Positions 7,397 to 16,451 are shown, counted from the stretch's first letter. The stretch: 64,000 nt of DNA from Verrucomicrobiota bacterium (GCA_016716505.1 JADJWF010000003.1:496001-560000), one strand, 5' to 3'. A program made the numbers and translations. The notes: generated from the sequence alone by a model not told the origin.

Positions 7397-8431
7397 ATGA
7401 AGAAAGTCCTCAGCCAACGCGATGTGGAAGAGATGCTCCGCCAGGGGGCGGACCTGAGAGCCATCCCGGCCGACACCATTCTCACACCGTCCGCCCGCGA
7501 CCTGCTCCGCGACGCGCTGGAAAACGTCCGCACTCCGTCCGGCCTTACGACTCCGACCAAGGTCGCCGCCGTCGCCAGTTCGACGCAGCCGCCGGCGAAG
7601 CCTCTGAACTCGAAGTCGCCCAAGGCCGAACTGGAGGCTTTCTTCCACTCGGCTTACGCCCTCGATCTCAAGCAGCAAATCTGCGAGATGGGCCGCCGTC
7701 TGTGGCAGCGAGCGTATGTGGATGGCAACGGCGGCAACATGGCCATCCGCGTTGGCGAAGACATCGCCCTCTGCACCCCGACGCTGGTCAGCAAAGGCTC
7801 GCTCAAGCCCGAGGACATGTGCCTCGTGGACTTCGAGGGGAATCAATTGCTCGGCATCAAGAAGCGCACCAGCGAGATCCTGATGCACCTGCAAATCATG
7901 AAGCGGCAGCCCAAAGCCGTCGCCACGTGCCACTGCCATCCGCCCTACGCCACGGGCTTCGCGGTGGCCGGCATCGTGCCCCCGACGTGCATGCTGCCGG
8001 AGTACGAGGTCTTTTGCGCGGTGGCCGTCGCACCGTACCGGACGCCCGGCACGCCGGAGATGGGCAAACTCGTGGCCGACCTCGTGGACCAGCACAACAC
8101 CATCCTCATGGCCAACCACGGCGTCGTCACGTGGAGCCACAACAACATCGAGGAAGCCTACTGGCGGATGGAAATCATCGAGGCGTACTGCCGCACCTTG
8201 ATGGTCACGGCCCAGCTCGGCGTGAAGCCCAACACCTTCTCGCCCCAGCAGCTTCAGGATTTGCTCAAGATCAAGCAGAGCCTCGGCTACGTGGACCCGC
8301 GTTACGGCCTGAAGGAATGCGAACTTTGCGACAATGACGAGTGGCGCCCCGGGGTCACCTGCCAGGTCCCGGCCCAATCGAGACCACGACCGGCTACGAC
8401 GCCGAAGCGGAAGCGGTCGTCCAGGCCGTGA
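7397..8431 (+). CDS. Class II aldolase of fuculose/rhamnulose-phosphate type, C-terminus frameshifted
   Basis: The protein (344 residues as read) cleaves a deoxyketose-1-phosphate to dihydroxyacetone phosphate and lactaldehyde. Zinc ligands of the FucA fold are visible as His179 and His181 (CHCHPP) and a later NHGV histidine. About 80 residues precede the catalytic domain and include LTPSARDLLRDALEN, an amphipathic targeting-like helix. After about codon 322 the reading frame turns into a basic Arg/Pro stretch ending at 8431. The -1 frame over the same bases, open from 8338 to a stop at 8458-8460, encodes a helix containing EAVVQAVTDQIMAQLK, which looks like a second encapsulation peptide. 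A one-base loss, possibly in CCCCGGGG at 8347-8354, or a programmed slip would explain it. Confidence 0.9.
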   Translation: MKKVLSQRDVEEMLRQGADLRAIPADTILTPSARDLLRDALENVRTPSGLTTPTKVAAVASSTQPPAKPLNSKSPKAELEAFFHSAYALDLKQQICEMGRRLWQRAYVDGNGGNMAIRVGEDIALCTPTLVSKGSLKPEDMCLVDFEGNQLLGIKKRTSEILMHLQIMKRQPKAVATCHCHPPYATGFAVAGIVPPTCMLPEYEVFCAVAVAPYRTPGTPEMGKLVADLVDQHNTILMANHGVVTWSHNNIEEAYWRMEIIEAYCRTLMVTAQLGVKPNTFSPQQLQDLLKIKQSLGYVDPRYGLKECELCDNDEWRPGVTCQVPAQSRPRPATTPKRKRSSRP

Positions 8432-8512
8432 CCGATCAGATCATGGCGCAGCTCAAGTGAGCTGTGCGTCGCGCTGGCTCCGTCCCTGTTGCTGCTTGAT
8501 ACCTCCTTGCCC

Positions 8513-9439
8513 ATGAAAGTCACAATCATCGGCGGCGGCGGCCGCGTCGGCTCCTGCGCCGCCTTCGCCCTCCAGTGCGGCGGCGTGGTCGCCGAAATCC
8601 AGTTGATGGACGCCAACCAGGCGGCCGCCGAAGGCGAGGCGCTCGATCTGCTTCACGGCGCGGCGTTCACTGCCGATCAACGCCTGTACGCGGGAGACTA
8701 CGCGCGGGCGGCCGACAGCGACCTGTTCCTTATCACGGCCGGGCTGCGGCGCAAACCCGACGAGTCCCGGCTCGACCTCATCAACCGTAACGTCGCGCTC
8801 TTCACCCAGATCCTCGACGCGATCAAGGCGGCCGGTTTTCGCAGGGACGCTCACGTGTTCGTCGTGTCGAACCCGGTGGACATCCTTACCCAGCTCGCCG
8901 TGGGGCGCCTGGGTCTGCCGTGGTCGCAGGTTTATGGTTTGGGCACCATGCTCGACAGTGCGCGGTTCAGTTCCCTGATCGCCGACGAATGGAAGCTGGC
9001 CCCCACCCAGGTCAAGGCCCTCATCCTCGGCGAACACGGCGATTCGATGGTGCCCATCTGGTCCAGCGCCACGGTCAACGGCCTGCCGCTGGCGGGTCTG
9101 CCGCTGTTCACCCCGGGTTTTCAGAACGCGGTCTTCGAACGGACCAAGGGCAGCGGCGCCGAGGTGATCAAGCGCAAGGGCGGTGCGGGCTGGGCGGTGG
9201 CCGTCGCCATCCGCGACGTGATCCACGCCGTGGCGTTGAACCAGCGGCGGTTGCTGCCCGTGTCCTCCCTGGTGCAGGGCGCGTACGGCATTCGCAACGT
9301 TTGTCTGAGTGTGCCGTCGGTCGTGGGACGCGCCGGCGTCGAGAAGCACGTCGAGATCAAACTCTGGCCGAAGGAGATCACCGGCCTGCAGAACTCGGCG
9401 CGGGCCCTGGAGGACACCTTGGCCAAGGTCAAGGCGTAA
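8513..9439 (+). CDS. L-lactate/malate dehydrogenase family enzyme of the BMC operon
   Basis: A 308-residue NAD-dependent 2-hydroxyacid dehydrogenase, probably recycling NADH for the aldehyde dehydrogenase. It shows the glycine-rich IGGGGRVG dinucleotide loop, Asp33 after the second strand (NAD preference) and the catalytic GEHGDSMV. In the specificity loop (AGLRRKPDES) the residue aligned with the lactate/malate switch is Arg80, as in malate dehydrogenases, whereas the surrounding SRLDL is lactate-dehydrogenase-like, so the true substrate is open. ATG 8513 is preferred over a TTG at 8489 because it gives the usual N-terminus. It starts 52 bp after the restored aldolase end. Confidence 0.9.
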   Translation: MKVTIIGGGGRVGSCAAFALQCGGVVAEIQLMDANQAAAEGEALDLLHGAAFTADQRLYAGDYARAADSDLFLITAGLRRKPDESRLDLINRNVALFTQILDAIKAAGFRRDAHVFVVSNPVDILTQLAVGRLGLPWSQVYGLGTMLDSARFSSLIADEWKLAPTQVKALILGEHGDSMVPIWSSATVNGLPLAGLPLFTPGFQNAVFERTKGSGAEVIKRKGGAGWAVAVAIRDVIHAVALNQRRLLPVSSLVQGAYGIRNVCLSVPSVVGRAGVEKHVEIKLWPKEITGLQNSARALEDTLAKVKA

Positions 9440-9442
9440 CCC

Positions 9443-10726
9443 GTGAAATCGCTCGACGCCAAGCTGGCTGAGATCAAGGCCAACCCCCGCTCGCGCGCCT
9501 TCATCATCGCGGACGCCAAGGACGCAGACATGGCCTTCGGCGTGAAGGCCCCCGGACCCCGGTCCTACTTATCAGCCCAGGGCGCGCGGCCGGCGCAGTT
9601 TTCGCCCGAGGTGTGGACGCGCGAGGAGTTCGGCTACCGCAACCTGCCCGAGTTCCTCGACATCATCCGCGAAGTGACCCGCCAGGGCTTGGTGGACATC
9701 ATGCTCATGTCCGCCTACGTCAACGACCTCCTGACGATCAAGGAGGGCCTCTTCAAGGACTCTCACGTCACGCCTGCGGCCCGCGCAAATGACACCACCG
9801 ACGTGTGGGCTGCCCGCCACGGGAGCTACACCAAGGAACCGGCGCAGCCTTTCCGGAGCGCGAGCATTGACCAGATCCAATGCGGGCGCGTGGAGTGCGA
9901 CCGGACCACCGAGGAGTTTCCCGGTGCCAACCTCGGCCTGTACAGCGTGACCTGGGTCAACGATCTCGAACAGGACCGCCGCACGCTGCTCGAGTACAAA
10001 GCCTTCCGCGAGGAGGCCGAGCGAAAACGGTTCCGCCATTTCCTCGAAGTCTTCGATCCGAACGTGGACAGCGGCATTGCGCCGGAAAAACTCGGCGAGT
10101 TCATCAACGACCAGATCCTCCGCACGCTCGCCGGTGTGCCCGAGGCCGGACGCCCGCTCTTTCTCAAGATCGTCTATCACGGCCCGCGCGCGATGGAGGA
10201 GCTCTGCCAGTACGACCCAAACATGGTCGTCGGCATCCTGGGCGGCGGGGCGGGCACCACGTACGATGCCTTCAAGCTCATCCACGACGCGCAAAAGTAC
10301 GGCGCGCGGGTGGCGTTGTTCGGGCGCAAGATCAACCACGCCGAGCACCAGCTTGCGTTCATCGAGATGCTGCGCCTGATCACGGATGGCCAAGTCACGC
10401 CGGAAGAGGCCGTGCGCGCCTACCACGGGGTGCTTCAAGCCAAGGGCATCCGGCCGCATCGCCCGCTCGACAAGGACCTTGAGCTCACCGACCAAGCCAT
10501 GAGCTATGGCGGTGGAGGGGCGCGGACCACGGTCGAAATCCGGGCCAATCCCCTCGCCGCGCCGGCGCGCCCGACGATGCCCAGAAGCGCCAGTGCGTCC
10601 GCGAAGGTGGAGTTGACCGCTCCCGCCTGGCCCACCCGGCCCGACGGCTCGCCTGACTTCGCCGCAATGAATTCCGCCCAGCGCGCGGCGTTCGACGCCT
10701 GGCGCCTCAAGCGGCGGTTCGGTTGA
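9443..10726 (+). CDS. Unassigned TIM-barrel-like (aldolase-like) protein at the end of the BMC operon
   Basis: I do not recognise a named family for this 427-residue protein. It starts at GTG 9443, 3 bp after the dehydrogenase stop, so it is part of the operon. The sequence alternates strands and helices as in a TIM barrel: AFIIADAKDADMAFG, VDIMLMSAYVNDL, PLFLKIVYHGPRAM and VVGILGGGAGTTYDAF. The lysine in FLKIVY sits where class I (Schiff-base) aldolases of the DeoC/LacD kind carry theirs, and the GGGAGTT loop could bind phosphate. An additional aldolase acting on a sugar phosphate is therefore possible, but this is inference. The last 60 residues are an Ala/Pro linker and a basic helix. No clear encapsulation peptide. 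Confidence 0.85.
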   Translation: MKSLDAKLAEIKANPRSRAFIIADAKDADMAFGVKAPGPRSYLSAQGARPAQFSPEVWTREEFGYRNLPEFLDIIREVTRQGLVDIMLMSAYVNDLLTIKEGLFKDSHVTPAARANDTTDVWAARHGSYTKEPAQPFRSASIDQIQCGRVECDRTTEEFPGANLGLYSVTWVNDLEQDRRTLLEYKAFREEAERKRFRHFLEVFDPNVDSGIAPEKLGEFINDQILRTLAGVPEAGRPLFLKIVYHGPRAMEELCQYDPNMVVGILGGGAGTTYDAFKLIHDAQKYGARVALFGRKINHAEHQLAFIEMLRLITDGQVTPEEAVRAYHGVLQAKGIRPHRPLDKDLELTDQAMSYGGGGARTTVEIRANPLAAPARPTMPRSASASAKVELTAPAWPTRPDGSPDFAAMNSAQRAAFDAWRLKRRFG

Positions 10727-10740
10727 ATCCCGGAAGTCAG

Positions 10741-10776
10741 TCGGGCCCGCCCGCGGCCGGGGCAATCGCGGCCCGA
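10741..10776. terminator. Hairpin between the BMC operon and a convergent gene
   Basis: TCGGGCC at 10741-10747 pairs perfectly with GGCCCGA at 10770-10776. The 22-base interior can form its own GCCC/GGGC stem. It fills the gap between the stop of the BMC operon (10726) and the stop of the convergent small gene (10777), which suits a shared terminator. There is no T-tract, so rho-independent action is uncertain. Confidence 0.45.
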
Positions 10777-10974
10777 TCAACCCAGTGAGCGGCCTTGAGC
10801 CGCCCACCCTTGGCGCATCAAGCCCAGCAAGTGCGCCAAGGCATCCTCATAGGCCCGTCCTTTGGCGGCAGCAAGCTGCCGGGCGCGTTTGTCGAGTTGC
10901 GCCGCCATCTCGGCGCATTTCGCCGCCGGACAGCCCATCGCCGCGAGCAGTTGCGCGAGTTCGGCAAGGTCCAT
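10777..10974 (-). CDS. Small helical protein of unknown function
   Basis: A 65-residue protein predicted to be almost entirely helical and amphipathic, with Ala/Leu-rich runs and the segment GCPAAKCAEMAAQLDKRA, which holds a C-x5-C pair. The composition is protein-like, and the gene lies 50 bp downstream of the cyclophilin in the same direction. The overlapping forward frames look like shadows. I believe similar short proteins occur in other Verrucomicrobia, but cannot name a function. Confidence 0.6.
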   Translation of the reverse strand: MDLAELAQLLAAMGCPAAKCAEMAAQLDKRARQLAAAKGRAYEDALAHLLGLMRQGWAAQGRSLG

Positions 10975-11024
10975 CTAACGGAGCATCCCGGGTGAGGCAC
11001 CCCGTCCGCACCGGCAAGCGTCGC

Positions 11025-11525
11025 TTACGCCGCCTGCTCGGCCGGGACGATCTTCACGCTGACCAGCGTCTGTTTGGTGGTCGGACGATCGCCGGGTTGG
11101 GTGGGTGTCGTGGCGATCCTCTCGAGCACGTCGTCGCCCTTGATCAACCGGCCAAACGCCGTGTACTGACGATCCAGGAAACGGGCGTCGCCGTGGCAGA
11201 TGAAGAACTGGCTGCCGGCGGAATCGGGGTCCTGCGCGCGGGCCATCGAGAGGACCCCGCGGACGTGTGGCCGGTCGTTGAACTCGGCCTTGATCTGATA
11301 GTTCGGCCCGCCGGTGCCCCAGCGACGCTGCTGGGAATCGTCCTTGGTCAGCGGGTCGCCTCCCTGGATCATGAAGCCCTTGATGACCCGGTGGAAGCAG
11401 GTGCCGTCGTAAAAACCCTGCCGGGCCAGCTTCTTGAAGTTCTCGACGTGGCCGGGCGCGACGTCCGGCCAGAATTCCAAGACCATTTCGCCGGCGCTGG
11501 TGGTGAGGATGGCGACTTCGTTCAT
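11025..11525 (-). CDS. Cyclophilin-type peptidyl-prolyl cis-trans isomerase, cytoplasmic
   Basis: A 166-residue single cyclophilin domain with no signal peptide. The active-site segments FHRVIKGFMIQGGD, SAGSQFFICHGD and the late YTAFGRLIKGDD are intact, so it should catalyse proline isomerisation. It is 19 bp downstream of a second, exported cyclophilin, giving a cytoplasmic/exported pair in one transcript. Confidence 0.95.
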   Translation of the reverse strand: MNEVAILTTSAGEMVLEFWPDVAPGHVENFKKLARQGFYDGTCFHRVIKGFMIQGGDPLTKDDSQQRRWGTGGPNYQIKAEFNDRPHVRGVLSMARAQDPDSAGSQFFICHGDARFLDRQYTAFGRLIKGDDVLERIATTPTQPGDRPTTKQTLVSVKIVPAEQAA

Positions 11526-11544
11526 GGGAGGGATGGCTGGGTGA

Positions 11545-12279
11545 TTACTTGGTGGCTTCGGCGGGCAACAGGGTCACGGACTTGATGTAGTCCAGGTTCG
11601 GGAATTCCTTCTTCAGGTAGGCGTTCCCCTCCATCTGGATGCGGCTCTGGTCCGGCCCCCGGCCGCGGGGCGCGCCTTCGCCGTATTCGGCGTTGATCTT
11701 GTCCACCACGTCCATGCCCTCGACCACTTTGCCGAACTGCGAAAAGCCCATCGTGTCGAGCCGCGTGTTGTCGGCGAAGTTGATGAAAAACTGGGTGGTG
11801 CGGGTGTTGGGGCCCGCCATGGCGTAGGTCAGCGTCCCGCGTTTGTTGCTGCCTTTGACGGGGTCGTCCGGGATCGGCGCCCCGCGCCATTTGGCGGCCA
11901 CCTTTGGATCACCGTGAATCCCGAACTGGCACATGAAACCAGAAATCACCCGGAAGAACGCGATATCCGTAAAGTACCCAGCCCGGACGAGGTTGTAGAA
12001 GCGGTCCGCCCCGTTGGGCGACAAGGAGCGGGTGACCTCGACAGTGAACTTGCCCTTGGTGGTGTCGAACTGGACCCGGTATGTCTCGGGTGCCTTCTCG
12101 GTGAGCTTGGCCGGGTCCATCAGGTCAGCGGCGGGCGTGGCGTTCGGAACCGCGCTGGCTTGCAGCTTCGGAACGGGCGGTGCGGGTGGCGCATCGCTCT
12201 TCGACGGAGCGTCGGCAGCGTGGCTCCACGCCGCCGTGAGGTTCAGGCAAAGAAAGGCGGTCAACAGCGTTTTCATCAT
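11545..12279 (-). CDS. Exported cyclophilin-type peptidyl-prolyl isomerase
   Basis: A 244-residue protein with an N-terminal signal peptide (KTLLTAFLCLNLTAAWSHA, cleavage likely after AHA/ADA-type Ala residues near 22), a low-complexity Pro/Ala linker, and a cyclophilin domain from about residue 65. FFRVISGFMCQFG and TTQFFINFADN are the active-site regions; the glutamine and arginine positions look conserved. Expected to act in the periplasm. Two adjacent Met codons (12279 and 12276) make the exact start ambiguous. Confidence 0.93.
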   Translation of the reverse strand: MMKTLLTAFLCLNLTAAWSHAADAPSKSDAPPAPPVPKLQASAVPNATPAADLMDPAKLTEKAPETYRVQFDTTKGKFTVEVTRSLSPNGADRFYNLVRAGYFTDIAFFRVISGFMCQFGIHGDPKVAAKWRGAPIPDDPVKGSNKRGTLTYAMAGPNTRTTQFFINFADNTRLDTMGFSQFGKVVEGMDVVDKINAEYGEGAPRGRGPDQSRIQMEGNAYLKKEFPNLDYIKSVTLLPAEATK

Positions 12280-12432
12280 GCGCGGAAGGGTGACACAAGC
12301 TGGCCGGCTGTCACGCGCGGAGGTGTGGGCCGCCCACCCGTCGCTGCGCAGCCCTCCTGCGTCCGTCCTGCCGGGCGGGCTCCCCCACGGCGGGCGGTTT
12401 CGCCCGCCGGTCCGCCCCGGTGCGTTCGTTGC

Positions 12433-13452
12433 CTAATCCAGCCGGTAGAAGTCGTAGTTCAACCGCCACGTGAACTCCGCTCCCGGCTCGATCCGCATGG
12501 CGATGAAGGGCTCGATCGAGTGCGGCGCGCGGATGGTCCATAGCGCGACTTTCGCGAGTGGTCGGTCACCGGTGATCCGCAGACCCACGCCAGTGTCGCG
12601 GCTCTCGACGCGGAAGTCGTAGTCCTTCGCGTCCGGTCCGAAACCGGAAATCACGGTGTACACGCGTTCCTCACCGGCCAGGGGCTTCTTGAGCAGCAAC
12701 TGGTTGCCGCGCACCTCGGCGAGCGCGGGATCCAACGGCAAATCGGTTTTGATCGGGAAACGGGTGGTGAGTGAGAGCCCGGGACCGGGCGGCTGCCGGT
12801 CGAGGTAGAGGAAGTTGTGGTTGTACACGCTCGTCTCGATCGTCCGGCGGCCGGTGTTGCGGAGGACGTGGCCGAGGACCATCTGGGCCTGTTCGCCCGT
12901 CAGGGCCACGGTCTTGCGGTAGTCGTAGCCGTAACCCGTGGCGGGGTCGGTCAGTTCGTGGCGGAACTCCACCGCATCGCCCCGCGACGAAACTGTCCAG
13001 CGGCCGCCGTTCACGATGGGATAGAGGCGGTACGGATCGTAGGGTTTGTCGTCCGGACGCCGGAGCACACCCACGCCGATCTTGATGAAGGTGCCGCCGG
13101 GCGGAGCTTGGTCGAAGCCCAGCGCCTTGCCGTCCGCGACGAACTCCTCGGCCGGGCCGGTGATCGCCGTGCAGGGGCCGGCCACGATGTCTGGCCCGTC
13201 GTAGATGAAGTCGTGAACCTCCGCCACGCGCTGGAACCATGGCGCGTAGAACTCGCGCCCGGCGAACCGCAGACTGCCGACGACCCCGGACCAGTCGAAA
13301 CGGGTGCCGCGGTAGAACCCTCGCGCGGCGTCGGGCAGATAGAGCTTCACCCGGAGCTGGCTGTTGGCGATTTCGACGGCGGGTGGATCGGCGGAGACGC
13401 CGACGCCGGTGGCGAGCGGGACTCCGAGGACCAGGCAGGCGGTGGTGTTCAT
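12433..13452 (-). CDS. Exported protein with galactose-mutarotase-like fold
   Basis: A protein of about 339 residues with a signal peptide (ending near GVGVSADPP) followed by long beta-rich sequence. The pattern [30 protein letters not shown] and the closing [12 protein letters not shown] recall aldose-1-epimerase-like supersandwich proteins common in planctomycetes and Verrucomicrobia. No function can be stated. An in-frame ATG at 13464 is an alternative start. It is divergent from hypD with a gap of about 120 bp. Confidence 0.75.
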   Translation of the reverse strand: MNTTACLVLGVPLATGVGVSADPPAVEIANSQLRVKLYLPDAARGFYRGTRFDWSGVVGSLRFAGREFYAPWFQRVAEVHDFIYDGPDIVAGPCTAITGPAEEFVADGKALGFDQAPPGGTFIKIGVGVLRRPDDKPYDPYRLYPIVNGGRWTVSSRGDAVEFRHELTDPATGYGYDYRKTVALTGEQAQMVLGHVLRNTGRRTIETSVYNHNFLYLDRQPPGPGLSLTTRFPIKTDLPLDPALAEVRGNQLLLKKPLAGEERVYTVISGFGPDAKDYDFRVESRDTGVGLRITGDRPLAKVALWTIRAPHSIEPFIAMRIEPGAEFTWRLNYDFYRLD

Positions 13453-13573
13453 GCGCGCAAGCATGGACGAGCCCGCGCCCGACGGCAATCCCGGCCTCCG
13501 CCCGACGAGCCAGCAACGTCCGGGACAGGCGACACTTGACGCTCGGCACCTCGTTCGCAACGGTCACGGCCGC

Positions 13574-14665
13574 ATGAAGTTCATGGACGAGTATCGCGAC
13601 GCGAAGCTGGCCGCCGAATACGCGCAGGCCATCCGCCGCGCCGTGACCCGGCCGTGGACGATCATGGAAGTCTGCGGGGGCCAGACCCACGCGATCGTCA
13701 AGTTCGGCGTGGATGAACTGTTGCCGCGCGAACTCACCCTCGTCCACGGTCCCGGTTGCCCGGTCTGTGTCACGCCGCTGGAGATGATTGACCGCGCCCT
13801 GGCCATCGCGCGGCGGCCGGGAGTCATCTTCTGCTCCTTCGGCGACATGCTCCGCGTGCCGGGCAGCGACACCGATCTGCTCTCGGTGAAGGCCGCCGGG
13901 GGGGATGTGCGCATCGTTTACTCGCCGTTGGACGCGGTGCGAATCGCCCGCGAGAACCCCGGTCGCGAAGTGGTCTTCTTCGCGGTCGGTTTTGAAACCA
14001 CCGCGCCGCCTAACGCGATGGCGGTGTACCAGGCCCGGCACGAGGGGCTGAAGAATTTCTCGATGCTTGTCTCCCACGTGCTGGTGCCGCCGGCCATGGA
14101 GGCCATCCTGGGCTCGCCGAACTGCCGGGTGCAGGGATTCCTGGCCGCCGGCCATGTCTGCGCGGTGATGGGCTACGAGGAGTACCTGCCCATCGCGGCG
14201 CGTTACCGGGTGCCGATCGTGGTGACCGGGTTTGAACCGCTCGACATCCTGCATGGCGTCCTGCTGTGCGTGGAGCAACTCGAGGCCGGGCGCGCGGAGG
14301 TGGAAAACCAGTACGCCCGCGCGGTGCGCCGGGAGGGCAACCCCACCGCCCGCGGGATCGTGAGCGAGGTCTTCGAAGTCACCTCCCGCAAGTGGCGCGG
14401 AGTGGGTGAAATCCCGAGCAGCGGCTATCGTCTGCGAGAGGAATTCGCGGCGTTCGACGCCGAGCGACGTTTTGGCGTGGCTGGTCAAACGGCCGAGGAA
14501 TCCACGGAGTGTCTCAGCGGTCTGATCCTGCAAGGCTTGAAGAAACCGCACGAGTGCCCGGCCTTTGGCACCCGCTGCACGCCCGAGCGCCCCTTGGGGG
14601 CCACCATGGTGTCGAACGAAGGCGCGTGTGCGGCGTACTATCGCTACCGGCGGCCCGCCGTTTGA
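13574..14665 (+). CDS. hypD: Hydrogenase maturation factor HypD
   Basis: This 363-residue protein is HypD, the iron-sulfur scaffold on which the Fe(CN)2CO group of [NiFe] hydrogenases is assembled with HypC and HypE. The invariant [16 protein letters not shown] and [10 protein letters not shown] motifs are present, and the C-terminal cluster cysteines are in [20 protein letters not shown] and [12 protein letters not shown] 13574 gives the usual N-terminus. Its last base is the first base of the hypE start. No hydrogenase structural gene, hypA, hypB, hypC or hypF lies in the window. Confidence 0.97.
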   Translation: MKFMDEYRDAKLAAEYAQAIRRAVTRPWTIMEVCGGQTHAIVKFGVDELLPRELTLVHGPGCPVCVTPLEMIDRALAIARRPGVIFCSFGDMLRVPGSDTDLLSVKAAGGDVRIVYSPLDAVRIARENPGREVVFFAVGFETTAPPNAMAVYQARHEGLKNFSMLVSHVLVPPAMEAILGSPNCRVQGFLAAGHVCAVMGYEEYLPIAARYRVPIVVTGFEPLDILHGVLLCVEQLEAGRAEVENQYARAVRREGNPTARGIVSEVFEVTSRKWRGVGEIPSSGYRLREEFAAFDAERRFGVAGQTAEESTECLSGLILQGLKKPHECPAFGTRCTPERPLGATMVSNEGACAAYYRYRRPAV

Positions 14666-15732
14666 TGACCGAGCTCATGGATGCTTCCGCCGATTTCACC
14701 GCCAGTTGCCCGTTACCAATCGGCAACTATCCGCACGTCCTGCTGGCTCACGGGGGCGGGGGCCGCCTCATGCAACAGCTCATTGACGGCGTCTTTGGCC
14801 CGGCCTTTGCCAATCCCGCGCTGGACGAGCGCCACGATGGCGCGCATCTGACACTCGGCGGGAAAGGGCTGGCGTTCACCACCGACTCGTACGTGGTGCG
14901 ACCACTCTTTTTTCCGGGCGGCGACATCGGCGCGATGGCGGTGAATGGCACGGTCAACGATCTGGCCATGTGCGGCGCGCGCCCGCGCTGGCTGAGCGCC
15001 GGCTTCATCCTCGAGGAGGGACTGCCGATGGCGACGCTGCAACGCGTTGTTGCGTCCATGCGGACGGCAGCGGCGGCGGCCGGCGTGGAGATTGTCACCG
15101 GCGACACCAAGGTGGTGGACAAGGGCAAGGGCGACGGTCTTTTCATCACCACCGCCGGTCTGGGAGTCATTGAGAGTCCCGGGCGGATTGGTCCGGGCCA
15201 GGTTCGGCTGGGCGACGTGGTGTTGTTGAGCGGCGACGTGGGCCGGCATGGCATGGCGATCATGTCCGTGCGCGAAGGGCTGGAATTCGACAGCCCGATC
15301 GAAAGCGATTGCGCGCCGTTGGTGACGCCGGTGATGGCCTTGCTGGACGCGGGCGTGAAGGTGTCCTGCCTGCGCGACCTGACCCGCGGCGGGCTGGTCG
15401 CAGCGCTGAACGAGATCGCGGACGCCAGCGGCCTGCAGATTGACATCGTGGAGTCCGCCGTGCCCGTGATCGAGCCGGTGCGGGGAGCGTGCGAGATTCT
15501 TGGCTTTGACCCGCTCTACGTGGCAAACGAAGGACGATTCGTCGCGTTCGTATCCCCGGACACCGCCGAGTTGGCGCTGACGGTCTTGCAGCGCACCCTG
15601 CCGGACACCCGCCCCGCCCGCATTGGCGAAGTTGTCACCGGCCGGCCGGGCCTGGTCACGCTCCGCAGTGCGATCGGAGCGACCCGGATCCTCGATCTCC
15701 TGAGCGGCGAGCAGTTGCCGCGCATTTGCTGA
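14665..15732 (+). CDS. hypE: Hydrogenase maturation factor HypE
   Basis: This 355-residue protein is HypE, which dehydrates a C-terminal thiocarboxamide to the thiocyanate that provides cyanide ligands. It has the AIR-synthase-like fold: [13 protein letters not shown] at the front, the ATP-binding [15 protein letters not shown], and the required terminal cysteine in PRIC. The start overlaps hypD by one base, so translation is coupled. It needs HypF for the carbamoyl donor, which is not seen here. Confidence 0.97.
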   Translation: MTELMDASADFTASCPLPIGNYPHVLLAHGGGGRLMQQLIDGVFGPAFANPALDERHDGAHLTLGGKGLAFTTDSYVVRPLFFPGGDIGAMAVNGTVNDLAMCGARPRWLSAGFILEEGLPMATLQRVVASMRTAAAAAGVEIVTGDTKVVDKGKGDGLFITTAGLGVIESPGRIGPGQVRLGDVVLLSGDVGRHGMAIMSVREGLEFDSPIESDCAPLVTPVMALLDAGVKVSCLRDLTRGGLVAALNEIADASGLQIDIVESAVPVIEPVRGACEILGFDPLYVANEGRFVAFVSPDTAELALTVLQRTLPDTRPARIGEVVTGRPGLVTLRSAIGATRILDLLSGEQLPRIC

Positions 15733-15767
15733 GCCGCCCAGCGTCCGGAGGGGGACGCTGAAGCGGC
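15733..15767. terminator. Hairpin between convergent hypE and lipoprotein gene
   Basis: CAGCGTCC (15739-15746) pairs perfectly with GGACGCTG (15753-15760) around a six-base loop, and GCCGC (15733-15737) pairs with GCGGC (15763-15767) outside it. The element starts immediately after the hypE stop and ends 7 bp before the end of the opposite gene. It lacks a T-tract, so it may act as a bidirectional stop or mRNA end stabiliser. Confidence 0.5.
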
Positions 15768-15773
15768 CGGTCC

Positions 15774-16451
15774 TTATCGCGGACCGTAGCGGAAGTCGTC
15801 GAACGCCACCACGCTGTCGGCCTTCGTCCACAACCCGACATTCCCCGCCTCCGCAAAAGTTGCATCGTCCACCGCAAACAGTTGCTGCCCGTTGAGCGAA
15901 ACCGCGAAGCGAGGGCCTTGGAACTCGACGCGGAGCGTATTCCATACGTTGGCTGGCACGAGTGCGTCCACGCCGTAGCCGCCAGTCCGTCCCAAGATGT
16001 CGAGCGCCTGGCGTTTACCGTTCTCCACTTTGTAGAGCACGACGTTGTCCTCCAGCGCATTGGCCCGGCAGATGTAGTAGTTGGCGGCGTCGCGGGCGCG
16101 CCACACGAGTCCAGCGGCCTGGTCAAGCTGACCGCGGATCGTGCGGAACTTCACCTCCACAAAGCCGTCGCGCAGCGACGTGCCCCGGTTCAGGCACAGC
16201 GGGAAGGAGGGTTTCGGCACGATGCCCGATTGCAGCAGGACGCCCGGAGGACTGGGAGCCGACGCATCCGCGACAACCTCCCAAATGGGGTTGCCTTCAC
16301 CGGTAACGGTCGAGACCCAACCCGCCGGCAGACGGCCTTCCGCGTCCGTCGCGTCAAACGTCTCCATCCCGGCGGAGGACTTCCGCGGCGGGCTGGCGCA
16401 GGAGCCAATCGCAAGGCACACCAAAGCGCCAAGGCAGCCGCGCATTGCCAT
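15774..16451 (-). CDS. Lipoprotein with a LamG/DUF1080-like beta-sandwich
   Basis: From Met at 16451 this is a 225-residue lipoprotein: a hydrophobic leader ends in the lipobox IGSC, followed by a Ser/Pro linker. The remaining 190 residues resemble the concanavalin-like domain of DUF1080/laminin-G type proteins (VEVKFRTIRGQLDQAAGLVWRA, NTLRVEFQGPRFAVSLNGQ, VGLWTKADSVVAFDDFRYG). It probably binds or modifies glycans at the outer surface, as inference. The frame is open upstream to 16565 with other Met codons, but these would bury the lipobox. Confidence 0.8.
   Translation of the reverse strand: MAMRGCLGALVCLAIGSCASPPRKSSAGMETFDATDAEGRLPAGWVSTVTGEGNPIWEVVADASAPSPPGVLLQSGIVPKPSFPLCLNRGTSLRDGFVEVKFRTIRGQLDQAAGLVWRARDAANYYICRANALEDNVVLYKVENGKRQALDILGRTGGYGVDALVPANVWNTLRVEFQGPRFAVSLNGQQLFAVDDATFAEAGNVGLWTKADSVVAFDDFRYGPR

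Noticed and set aside
8347..8370. Classical programmed -1 frameshift heptamer in the aldolase
   Set aside because: The sequence around the frame change is CCCCGGGG and does not fit the X-XXY-YYZ slippery pattern in frame, so a lost base is at least as likely.
12671..14551. A 626-codon minus-strand open frame across hypD
   Set aside because: hypD on the other strand is unmistakable, and the antisense product is Arg/His-rich and featureless.
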